A stretch of DNA of 64,000 nt, taken from Mastigamoeba balamuthi. Taxonomy: Eukaryota; Evosea; Mastigamoebida; Mastigamoebidae. Under the pieces are notes generated by a model. That model ran no database searches, was not told the DNA's origin, and worked only from the letters and a program-made list of their open reading frames with translations. Below, piece by piece: positions 30,899-40,730 of this stretch. Position numbers and translations under genes: made by a program. The stretch is from the NCBI GenBank assembly GCA_902651635.1, contig CACRSC010000031.1, forward strand, positions 1,201,322 to 1,265,321, given 5' to 3'. Position 1 is the first letter of the stretch. Each line of letters starts with the position of its first letter.

Positions 30899-31163
30899 CA
30901 GGCACCAAACTGTGACTTTATGTCAAAGACTGTGTGAACGTAGTCGCCGAGGGTTTGAAAACGTCATTAATCAGAATCACTTCACAATGGAGTTCTATTT
31001 CGCATAACTAATGAGAAAACTAACGGCCTGAAGTCCTTTAGCCTCCCAGGGCAATGGCCCTCTTGATAGAGGCATTGGGGAGTACTTGACGCATAAGAGT
31101 TTCGAGGCTGCGGTGGGCGGCACGCTTCTTGAGTTCCCGAGTTCTCTCTGGTGGTATTGGGGC

Positions 31164-32351
31164 CTATGGGTATTGCGGCCTCTCTGGTATCTTCCCCCCA
31201 GAGGCCGCGAAGGCGGCGGCCATCTCGCGGATGGCGCTCATGGACTTGTCCTCGCGCCTCATGTACTCCTCGCCCCGCTTCGTCATCTCCGCCGCCTTGC
31301 GCTGCTCGCGGGCCTCGCGCGACCTGTTGCGCGCAGCGACGGCTGCTTGGAACGAGGACCTCGGGTCCGAGCCGAGTTCGGCCCCGTAAACGTCCTGGTC
31401 CGGGCTGTCCTCGCGCGCCCTGCGCTCCTCCCTCGCGGCCTTGCGCTTCTCGATGACGGCGTCGCGGCCCGTGGCCTTGGGCGCCAGCTCGTCCTCGACC
31501 ACGCGGTCGTCCTGGCGCGTGCGCTTGAGGGCCATGCGCCGCTCGCGTGCCTCGCGCTCGCGCTGCTCCTCGAGCTCGGCCTGGTCCAGTGGCGCGCGCG
31601 GGGCCAGCTTCGGACGCTCGGGCAGTGGCATCGCAGACCTGCTCTGCTGCTGCTGCGGGGCCCCCGCGCCGTACGTCTGCCTCTCGATCTCCGCTCTCCC
31701 TGTTTGGTCGGAGAGGGGGGGCAAAAAGGATGCGCGTTCGGTGACGTCAGAGAAACCCCGTCCACCCGACTGCCCAAAGCGGTAGCGAAACCCGCTCTGG
31801 AGCGTCAGCGACGAGGCGGGGGAGGGGGGAGGCGCACGGGAGGCGAGCTCCTGCGACTCTGACGCGGACATCTTCGCGGCGAAGCCCCACCTGTAGCTCG
31901 TGCGCTCGGCGGCGCCGCCCAGCGTCGCCTCGCGCGCCGCGCTGCCGTCGTAGTAGGCGTCGTCGAGCCTCCCCGAGTTCCATAACCGGGCAAACTCGTC
32001 AAAGAGCCGCCGGGACTCGTCCGCCGTCAGGTCCGACGCGCGCTGCGAGTGGGCGCGCGGCAGCCAGTGCGCAAACTCAGCGGATCTCGCGAAATAATCG
32101 TCGGCGGTCAGCTGCCTGATGCCGCCCTGCTCGAGGAACCGCTGCGCGCGGGCGGCCGCGGCGGCGAGGTCGGCGGCAGAGGGCGAGTGCGAGCGGTGCT
32201 TGTGCTTGTGCTTGTGGCCGCCGCTGCGCTTCTTGTCCTTCTTGGTCTTGTGCGCGCCGTCGGCTCTGGCCTTGTGCTTGTGCTTGTGCTTGCGGTCCGA
32301 CTCGCTTCCGGACGACGAGCTCGGGTCGTGGTGGCGGTGGTGGTGCCCCAT
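31164..32351 (-). CDS. SCI1-like Lys/His-rich nuclear protein
   Basis: Uninterrupted 395-residue frame. It begins MGHHHRHHD followed by Lys-His-Lys-His runs and Ser-rich stretches (nuclear localisation likely). Residues about 78-140 contain LTADDYFARSAEFAHWL, ESRRLFDEFARLWNSG and LDDAYYDG, which resembles the conserved block of plant style cell-cycle inhibitor 1 (SCI1) and related uncharacterised eukaryotic proteins. The C-terminal half is a long charged helix (EEQREREARERRMALKR...) with a repeated Glu/Arg pattern, ending near GKIPERPQYP. No enzyme motif. Function is unproven; the family name rests on that one block recognised by eye. A short intron around 31700-31780 cannot be excluded, but the unspliced frame is open. 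Confidence 0.62.
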   Translation of the reverse strand: MGHHHRHHDPSSSSGSESDRKHKHKHKARADGAHKTKKDKKRSGGHKHKHKHRSHSPSAADLAAAAARAQRFLEQGGIRQLTADDYFARSAEFAHWLPRAHSQRASDLTADESRRLFDEFARLWNSGRLDDAYYDGSAAREATLGGAAERTSYRWGFAAKMSASESQELASRAPPPSPASSLTLQSGFRYRFGQSGGRGFSDVTERASFLPPLSDQTGRAEIERQTYGAGAPQQQQSRSAMPLPERPKLAPRAPLDQAELEEQREREARERRMALKRTRQDDRVVEDELAPKATGRDAVIEKRKAAREERRAREDSPDQDVYGAELGSDPRSSFQAAVAARNRSREAREQRKAAEMTKRGEEYMRREDKSMSAIREMAAAFAASGGKIPERPQYP

Positions 32352-32482
32352 TGTTGCCGCGCGCGCGTTCCTCTCTTTCCACAGGATTTGCGAATCTCTT
32401 GTTAGATATCTCTACCGCAGCGAATCAGGATGAATCTCCTGATTCTTCTCTCGCGCACAGAGAGCAGCACAGCAACTGAGCG

Positions 32483-35400
32483 ATGGCCGAGCGCGAGGAG
32501 GACGTTGGCGGCTACTGCCTCCACGCGCCGCCCACCACCATCGAGCACCTCGTGCTCTACGAATCGCGCTCCGTCCGTCCCCTCCGCAGGCCCCCCGTCC
32601 CTGGACCCGTGGCGGTTCTCACGCCCGCGCCCCCGGCGGTTCTTGCAGCGGTTCTTCCTCGTGGGGTCCAACGACGACGGGTCTCGCGCGCGGATCCTGA
32701 AGGTGGAGCGGACGAGCGAGGAGGTGGCCGTGAGCGAGGACCCGCGCGAGTACACGCTGGACGAGGCGACGCGGCTGCTGGCCGGGCACCCCGTCGCCCT
32801 GCGCGCCCGGGCGCTGCTGGGCTTCGCGCGGCTGCTGGCGGGCCCGTACATGGTCCTGGCCGTCGAGCGGCGCCGCGTGGGCGACGTGGGCGGCCACGCG
32901 GTCTACGCGGTCGAGCAGGCCGCGTACGTCTACGTGCCCGAGGCGTCGTCGGTCGCCTCCTCCACGTCATGCGGGGAGGGCCCGGCGGGCGCAGACGCGT
33001 CGGAGGCGTTTGGAAGCGGCGGAGAGGCGGCGCCGAGGGCGGCGGGGCGCGTGGGGCAGCGGGAGGGGCGGTACAGGGACATGCTGATGGAGGTCGACCT
33101 CGCAAACGACTTCTTCTGGTCGCACACGTACAACCTCACGCGCTCGCTGCAGTACAACATGCGCTCCTGCTGCCGCGAGAGGCCCCCGCCGCCCTCGCCC
33201 GCCTTCGCGCCCGACGCACGGGGCCCGGGCGACGCTGGCGCGGCCCCTGCGGACGCTGCGGGGCGGCTGGACACGAGGCTCGCGGACAGGTTCATGTGGA
33301 ACTACCAGTGGGTGCTGCCCCTCGTCCGCGCGGGCATCTCCGCCCCGTGGATCGTGCCCCTCACGCACGGCTACTTCCGCCAAGAGAGTGCGTGCCCTGG
33401 GCCTGCTCGCGCCCCCTCATGCGTGCTCGTGTTCTGTGTGTGTGCTTTCGCCGTGGGGGGCCCGAGTTCTGCTCTCGGCTCTGCTGCACTGTGGAAGCGT
33501 GCTGTGCGCTCGGGCTGTCGGGCTCTGTGCCCCCTGCCGTCGCGAGAGGGCCCTGCCCTTGCTTCGGCACCTCTGTCTGTGCTGCAGCTAGCTCGTCTGT
33601 GCCGCTGCTTTTGTGGCGGCGTGGGCAGCGCTCTGGGCTCCGTTTGCTGACGACGGTGTGCTCGGACCCCAGCGGTGTCGCACCACGGGGAGAGCCTGGG
33701 GATCGCGCTCATCGCGAGGAGGTCGAGGAAGTACGCGGGGGCCAGGTTCCTCAAGCGCGGCGTCAGCGAGTCAGGCGACGTGGCCAACGACGTCGAGGTC
33801 GAGCAGATACTGCAGGACGGCTCGAGGGGCGTGCTCGGCCTGACGCCCAACATGAGCTCCTACGTCCAGATGCGCGGCTCCATACCGCTCTTCTGGTCGC
33901 AGGACATCAGCAAATACGCCCCCAAGCCCCCCATCCGCAGTTGCGTAGCGCACCTCGCTTTCCCTCCGCCGTTTATGTCCGTGTTTTAACCTGCGGGCTC
34001 GCAGTCGACAGGGAGGACCCCTTCTACACGGCGTCGATACTGCACTTCCAGGACCTGTTCAGGAGGTACGGGACGCCGATCGTGATCCTCAACCTGATCA
34101 AGGCCAAGGAGAAGACGCCCCGCGAGGCGCTGCTGCTCCCGGGCTTCGCGGCCTGCGTCGACTTCCTCAACAGGACCCTCCCCCCGGAGCACGCCATCAT
34201 CTACACCCATTGGGACCTCCACGCCGCCCTCAAAAGGTGAGCGAGTCTGCACGGTTTCCTCGCCATATACTGAGTGTTGCGTGAAAACGCTCAGCAAGAA
34301 GGACAAGTACCTGGACGAGCTCATCTCCAAGGCCAAGTACGTTCTGGAGCGCACGGGCATCTTCCACAGCGGGCCGAGGACGTACCGCAACGAGCTCAAC
34401 AGCAGGTGGAACACGGTCCAGGACAGCGCGGGGTCCGTGAGCACCGCTGGCGGCTGCGAGCAGCGCGGGGTCCTGCGGTGCAACTGCATCGACAGCCTCG
34501 ACAGGACCAACGCAGCGCAGTTCTTCATCGGCAAGTCGGCGCTGGGCCACCAGCTCTACGAGATGGGGCTGCTGCAGGAGCCCAGCGTCGCGCTCGGGGA
34601 CGAGATCCTCGACGTGCTCGTGTCGCTCTACGAGGGCATGGGCAACAAGATAGCGCTGCAGTACGGCGGCAGCGAGCTGGCCAACACGTGCGCAGCCATC
34701 AACCAAAGCAGGCCGCCTCGTCTGACGTGTGCGCGACCCCCCGCAGGATGACGACGTACACCAAGCAGTCGATTGCGTCGCAGGGCCGCGACCTGCTGGC
34801 GACGGTCAGGCGCTACTACCGCAACTCGTTCACCGACGCGGAGAAGCAGAGCGCCATCAACGTCTTCCTGGGCGTCTACAACCCGCGCAAGGAGCCGCTG
34901 GACATCTGGGAGATGGCCACGGACTACTACCTGCACAACACGCCACAGCCGGAGCTCGCGGGGAGGCCGCCGCTGTCGTCGACGCGCTGGTGGGAGGCCC
35001 CGCTCAGGGACTTCCTGTTCAGGCCCAGGAGCCTCGGGGTCCAGAGGGACTGCGCCGAGCAGTTCCACGAGAGCTACTCGCCATCGTCGCTGACGTCGTT
35101 CGACGAGGTCTTCGCGTACCAGGGCGTGACGTGGCTCGAGGACAAGAACCCCAAGAAGGCCCGGGTCCTGGCCGACTCGCCGGCCATCTCGCACTCGGTT
35201 GGCTCCTTTCATTTGCACACTGGTTCTCACCAAGCGAAGAAGGGCGCTGCCGACGAGCCGACAGAGGAGGAGAAGCCAGCGGTTCCCACGTTCTAGTACG
35301 GAGCTCTCACTCGCTCACTCTCTCGTTCCTGTTCGTGCCCGTTCTCACTGTGCCTCTCCCAGCCAGCCTATGGCGATCGCCAAGTGGCTCAAGACGCTGC

Positions 35401-35912
35401 AGACAGCGGCGGACAGCGATGTGTGCTACAAGGGGAGCCAGCAGAAGTCGCAGAACGTCCAGGTTGAGAGGAAGCGCAAGATCACGATACACGAGCTAGA
35501 GCGCTTTGGTATCGACCCGTTCACCGAGGAGAACCGCCCCACGTACGAGAGGTGCGCTCGCGGGTCCTGGTTGGCTCCCCACCCGTTGCTGACGAGTCGC
35601 CTGCCAAGTTACGTGAACCTGTGTTCGGCGCCGTCGATTGTCGCTGTTGCCGACGTCGAGACGTACAAGAGGTACGTCAAGCAGGCGCAGGCGATACACG
35701 ACTGCGACAGAAGCCAGCTGAAGCCTGAGCCCCAGTCGCAGCAGACGTACAGGGAGCACAGCACGCCCGTCGAGAACCGCTCGTGGGCAGTCCCGCTGTA
35801 TAGAGAGAGGTTCTACGCTACGCTGTGCGACGACGAGCCCCCGAGAGTCCGCCCGTCGTGGGTGGAGCGAGGCAGCGAGCTGGCCCGTCTCCACGGCCCC
35901 AGCGAACTGTGA
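32483..35912 (+). CDS. FIG4: FIG4-type Sac phosphoinositide phosphatase
   Basis: Sac-domain lipid phosphatase of the FIG4/Sac3 type, which acts on PI(3,5)P2 with the Fab1/PIKfyve and Vac14 complex on endolysosomes. Eight exons: 32483-32572, 32649-33387, 33673-33939, 34005-34236, 34295-34687, 34747-35197, 35367-35551, 35609-35912; 886 residues. N-terminal [10 protein letters not shown], the [16 protein letters not shown] segment, [20 protein letters not shown] and DVEVEQIL are Sac landmarks. The catalytic CX5R loop reads CIDSLDRT at about residue 507. FIG4-specific features are the [13 protein letters not shown] block and the C-terminal YKRYVKQA-type segment. Intron 3 could use GTTGCG (33940) or an overlapping GC donor. 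All essential phosphatase residues are present. Confidence 0.9.
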
Positions 35913-36060
35913 AAGACAACCGCCAATTTGCACAGCACAAGTCTACTACCCGCAGCAGACAACAAACAACAGCAAGAGGACTACGTTGTGGACCACCTGG
36001 GCGGCTGCTGGGGTCTGTGCGGGACGAGTAGAGAGACACTCGATGGGGGTGACCCCGAGC

Positions 36061-36773
36061 CTAGCGGATGAAGCGGACTTGGGAGTTGGACTCGGCGATG
36101 CGGGCGCGGACGCCGAGGGTGCGCTCGTCCACCACGTCAATCACGCGGGCCTGGGCCTCGAGCTCGTCACGGGTCGCGAGACCGATCTGGCGCATCTCCC
36201 CCAGGAGCTTCTCCACGTCGTCCAGGTTCCTCTCGGTCTCGTCCGCAGCCCCCGCGGGAACTGCAGCCGCAGCGAAGTGCGGGGTGGAAACCAGAGGGCC
36301 CGCGTCTGCGCAGTGCCCGCGCTGCTTGCTCTGCTGGCGGGTGGGGTGGGCCACGCGCACGGGGGCCCTCGTGGGCGTCCCGCGGATCTTGTTCCAGAGC
36401 CTCGCAGGCCACGGGCCCATGCTCCGCATGTACCTTTGCGTTTTGTGTGGGCGCGTCCATCAATGAAACAACGTAAGTCAGTCAGTCAGTGCTCGGTGCG
36501 CGCAACGCGCGTGGCACAGCACGTACCAGCGAGCCTCGTCATTGTGGGCGTCCACGTTGTGCAGGTTGCTCGCAACGCGGTTGAGCTGCTCTGGGGAAGG
36601 GGACGTCAGTGAATGAGCACGCCGTGGGGTATCAGACCCGTTTGGCGCGACAGCTCCGCCAGCGTCTCCCCGCCGATCTCGCGGGCCTCGGCAGCCGTGC
36701 GGGCCATCTGGCGCGAGATCTCGAGGCACTCCCACTCGAGCTGGCGCCTCCTCCACTCGTCCTGCGACGCCAT
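36061..36773 (-). CDS. SNAP-25-like Qbc-SNARE
   Basis: A soluble SNARE with two SNARE helices, supplying the Qb and Qc helices for membrane fusion. Exons 36773-36638, 36590-36527 and 36433-36061, 190 residues, phases consistent. Qb motif at about 5-65 (LEISRQMARTAAEAREIG, LAELSRQTEQL with the central Gln). Qc motif at about 130-188 (NLDDVEKLLGEMRQIG, LEAQARVIDVV with the central Gln). No membrane helix. The linker (about 65-130) is Ala/Pro/Arg-rich with a single Cys, so a typical palmitoylated Cys cluster is missing. Shorter than animal SNAP-25 (206). The partner SNAREs are not in this window. Confidence 0.83.
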
Positions 36774-36890
36774 CGCTGCGGCGAGGGAACAATACAAAAT
36801 GCCGGGGGAAAATCAAGCAAATCGAGCAAATCAACTGACGAATCAATCTGCCGCAGATTCAGGCCCCATCCAAATCCCGCCCACCACCCA

Positions 36891-36928
36891 GAGCAGCAGC
36901 ACAGCAGCACAGCAGCAGCACAGCAGAG
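36891..36928. repeat. AGC/ACAGC microsatellite
   Basis: Interrupted AGC and ACAGC units between the 5' end of the SNARE gene and the 3' end of the small ankyrin gene. Noncoding here; simple replication-slippage repeat. Confidence 0.75.
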
Positions 36929-36971
36929 GGCAAGGCCCGCGAGCGGCATGCAAAAAAGAAGAGCTATTTAA

Positions 36972-38391
36972 TTAAAGGTCGTTGTTGTGGAACCTCGTGA
37001 CGTCCTGGTGCGTGTCCGCCTGCGGGGTCTCGGCCTGGGGCGGGCTGGCGCTGGGGCCGCTGCGGGGCGACCGCGCCTGGCGCGCCAGCACGCTCCCCAG
37101 GTGCGCAGACTCGAACACGAACTCCTCCTTCATCCTCTGCCTCTGCAGCTTGGCGATCTCCTTCCTGCGGCGCTTGGTCTCGGCCTGCATCAGCTCCAGC
37201 TCCTCCGTGGTGAACAGAGTCGAGCGCACTGACGGCCGGGAAGCGATTCAGGAGCGATTCCAGGAGAGAAAGGGGGAAGATATATATAAATCGGAATTGC
37301 GATATCGCGGGAGATATGTGAAATATCGCGGCGTACGCCTGATCATCTGCTGGATGCGCCAGTCCTGGGCGATGTCCAGAGGGGTCTTCTTGTAGTTGTT
37401 GCGTTTGTTGCAGTCGGCCCCGTATCGCAGGAGCAGCTTGCACGCCTCGACGCGGCTGTATATCGCGGCGTAGTGGAGCGGGCAGAAGCCGTCGAGGTCG
37501 CTCTCGTTGACGTCGCATATCTCCTCCTCGACCAGCCTGCGCACCTGGTGGAATCGCGGAGAAGATACCGCCGTGTCAGTTGGGAATTCCTAGCCGCGAT
37601 ATCTTGACGCGCCTTCTCGTAGCAGTAGTCCAGGGAGCTCCACATGGCGAAGCACAGGGGGATCACGCGCTGGCACGTTATTCTGTTAACGAGCTGCACG
37701 TCCCTGCAATGGTCCAACCCCCCACAAGCGAGCCCCCCGCGGTGAGCGGCGTGTGTGCTGGCGTGCTGACCTCCGCGAAGGAATATCTGCGCTACGCAAT
37801 CAGTACAGCGCACGACCCTTGCTGTCAACGAAAATCAAAGTTCGTAAATTATACTGTCCCGCCGTCACAAAAAAAAGAAGCGATAACGGATATCTGAGCC
37901 AACGGCCTGCGCGAACTGGAAGCGAATCACCCCGAGTGGGTCGTGCTGGAAGGAAGGGCGGGCCCACGCCGCGCGGAGAGACCCGGAAAGCGCCGCGGAC
38001 CGCGCACGGAAGGCGCGTCTGCACTTAATACAAAACGCGGAGCGAAATTCCGCGCGGAAAAGTTGAAGAATAGTGCAGTGCGCCACCTGTAGCGGTCCTC
38101 GGGGTAGGCCGTCTGCGGCAGCGGGTGCGGGGGCGTCGCGGGGATGATGGTGTCGCAGAAGTAGTCGAAGAGCCTCTCCTTGAGCTCCGTCGGCAGCCGC
38201 GCGCGGGCCTCGTCGAGCAGCGCGCGGGCAGAGGGCGGCGCGCAGGGCTCCAGCGCGCGCGTGACGGCGGCGAAGCAGAGCGAGACGAGGGCGGGGGCGG
38301 GGGCCGCGGAGGGGGGCCGCGGGTCGGCCTTGGGGGTGCAGCGCGGAGACGCGACGACAGGCGCAAAAGCGTTGCCAGACGCGGCCTCCAT
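36972..38391 (-). CDS. Small ankyrin-repeat protein
   Basis: Exons 38391-38087, 37703-37613, 37544-37337 and 37228-36972; 286 residues, phases consistent. The second intron fits only a GC donor (AAG then GCGCGT at 37612). The N-terminal 100 residues are Ala/Pro-rich, then helical (LPTELKERLFDYF). A central part with LVNRITCQRVIPLCFAMW leads into ankyrin repeats (about 130-200; DLDGFCPLHYAAIY, LLLRYGADCNKRN, YKKTPLDIAQDW). The C-terminal part is a Lys/Arg/Glu-rich helix (RRRKEIAKLQRQRMKEEF) followed by a Pro/Ser tail. No membrane segment. Protein-binding adaptor by inference; no specific family recognised. Confidence 0.75.
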
Positions 38392-38613
38392 CGTCGCCGA
38401 TTTCTTGGTACTGCACCTTTCCTTGATCTCGTATCTTGCGGCTCGCGATATATCCGGGTCGTTGTGACGGGGAGGAGGGGGTCGAGAGAACTGTTCTGCC
38501 GAGGAAGCCGACGGATTACTCGTTTCGCCACGGGATCGAGAGATCAGACCATACGCGAGTATACTGCATTGGGCTACTGCCCTCATAGAAGCAGGAGAGA
38601 TAATACTGTAAGA

Positions 38614-38686
38614 GGTGCTTTAGCGTAGTCGGTAGCGCGTCGTGCTGATAACGCGAAGGTCCCAGGTTCGATCCCTGGAAGCACCA
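38614..38686 (+). tRNA. tRNA-Ile with GAT anticodon
   Basis: A 73-nt cloverleaf without intron. Acceptor stem GGTGCTT/AAGCACC with discriminator A, D arm GCG...CGC, anticodon stem TCGTG/CGCGA with loop CTGATAA, T arm CCAGG/CCTGG with loop TTCGATC. The anticodon GAT is at 38647-38649. Pol III A box (TAGCGTAGTCGG) and B box (GGTTCGATCCC) are present and a T run follows. No CCA is encoded beyond chance. The body resembles eukaryotic tRNA-Ile(AAT), with the first anticodon base changed to G. Confidence 0.93.
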
Positions 38687-38687
38687 A

Positions 38688-38692
38688 TTTTT
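38688..38692 (+). terminator. RNA polymerase III T5 terminator
   Basis: Five T residues beginning two bases after the tRNA discriminator, the normal Pol III stop signal. Confidence 0.8.
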
Positions 38693-38813
38693 GTCCTGCA
38701 GTGGTTGTTGTTTTGGCTTGACCCACCAGAATAAATCTCTCAAGGCTTGTAGTATTGTAATGCATGCACGAATATTTTTGAACACACTCACAAAATAATG
38801 TAGTTCCGTTTGT

Positions 38814-40365
38814 TCAGTTGTCTCTGTGCTGGCCAGAGTGCCTGACGGCAAAGAGCAGCGCGTAGAAGAAGTACGAGGGCAGCGAGAAGTACGCGAGGAC
38901 CAGGCAGAGCGCCCTGGTGTTGCACCCAAAGGTGCCCCTCGCGAGCAGGAAGCACGCGCTGGCGGCCATCGACCCCATGTACGTCGATGCGCTGAACAGC
39001 CCGAAGAACTCGCCCTTGCGGTCGTCGGGGGCCAGCCGGGCCATGAAGCCCCGCGACAGCGTCGAGTGCCACCCGCCGAGCAGCCCGATGAGCACCGTCA
39101 GCGCGATCGACGCGGTGTAGCCCCAGTGCAGCACCTCGGCCGCGTACTGCGCCGCGAGGCACGCCGTGAGCACGGCCGTCTGCACGACAAGCGCACACGC
39201 CACGTGCTTGGGCACGAAGAAGCGGAACACGATGCCCAGCAGCGTCCCGCCGACCACCGCCGTCACGTACCACATCATCACCACGACGCCCTGCGGTGTC
39301 CCCCACGCCCCGAAGTGTTTCGCAACAGCCGTCAGCCAGAAACAAAGCGCGAGAGAAGGCAACTGGGGGCACCTCGCTGAGCGTGACGTAGTGCACGTCG
39401 ATGTAGAGCGCGACGAGGAACGTGGCGTAGACCGAGGAGGCGGCCGACGAGAAGACGTTGGCGAGCAGGAACCAGAGCACGCAGTGCGACGGCGCCATGG
39501 GCCGCTGGGCGAGCGCCCCGAGCGTCCGCCAGACCCTGCGGGCGCCGTCCGCGGCCGAGGGCCAGCACCCGCGCGCTCCGGGCGCGTTGGGCGGGGCCCC
39601 GGGCCTCGGCGCGGCCCTGTCGAAGGGCCCCGAGGGCGCGAGCGTCGTCAGCACGACGGGGACCAGCGCTGCGCCCGCGTAGAAGGCCGCGAAGCTCGTG
39701 GTGCTCATCGAGACGTCCCCGCGGGCAGAGAACCAGAGCACCGCCAGCCCCGCGAGGGCCGCGGCGGACCCCGCGGCGCCTGCGGCGAGGCTGAGCGACA
39801 CGCGGCGCTGGCGCTCGAAGCAGTTGAGCAGCGCGTTGTTGCTCGTGACGCCCACGCGGAGCGCGAGGCCCGAGACGAAGTAGGCGACGGTCGTCGCGGG
39901 CGCGAGGCAGCGCGCGGGCAGCGCGGCCTCGGCGACGCGCGGCGCGAAGCAGGCGGCGGCGCTGATGACCTCGGCGGCGATCATCCACGCGCGGAGCCTG
40001 CGCAGCGCGTCTGCGGCGCAGCCCACGAGCGGCAGCGCCAGCGCGGCGAGCGCGTCGGTCGCGAGCGTGGCGGCGACGAACGCGGCGACGAAGGAGCCCG
40101 GGCGGCGCTCCTGGAGGACCTTGGGGAAGAGCGTCGCGTGGACGACGACCGAGACGAGCGAGTGGAACGGGGCGAAGGCGGACCAGCCCACGGAGCGCCC
40201 GAGGCTCTGCGCGCGCTGCGCAGGAGAGCCCACGCCCGAGGCCAGCAGCCGCGCCTCCTCGCTGGGCATCGGCAGCAGCGCCTCGTCGTCGTCGTAGGGG
40301 TACGGGATCGGGGCGCCGCGCGCAGGCTCCATGACGCGTTCTGCGTCTGTGTGTTGAATCGACAT
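38814..40365 (-). CDS. Atg22-like major-facilitator membrane protein
   Basis: Exons 40365-39373 and 39290-38814, 489 residues. About 10-12 hydrophobic helices, starting after an acidic N-terminal tail of about 50 residues. The C-terminal half has the Atg22/UMF1-type loop (GFMARLAPDDRKGEFFGLF followed by STYMG). In yeast, Atg22 exports amino acids from the vacuole after autophagy; the substrate here is unknown. The intron (GTGCCC donor at 39372, acceptor before GGCGTCGTGG) keeps the frame. Translating straight through instead gives a frame with no membrane character. A Met at 40332 is an alternative start. Confidence 0.75.
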
Positions 40366-40730
40366 GCGGATATTCAGTCTTGTGCGGGACGCCCAGAGTG
40401 TCTGTGCGGTTGGGTGTGGGGTTGTGGGCTTAATCGCGGGGACACAAGGACTACTGTTCCCCTTTCCGCACCTCCAAGAGGCACCATTTCCCTGCCGCTT
40501 CGCTCCGTGGGGCGCATCACCGTGGGCACCCGGAACCCCCGCCGCTTGCCCTGACGGAATCTTGAGACAGGAATTACTGCTGAATATCCCCGATGGCGCC
40601 GATAGCGCTGCTCTGCGCGGCTGCCGGGCAGCGCTGGTGGCCGTGTGCCCGGAAAATTGAAATTGCGTGACCCGCCACCGCAGATCAGGAAGATTTGGTG
40701 TATTTTCTGCCTGTTTGGCGTCGTGCCTGC

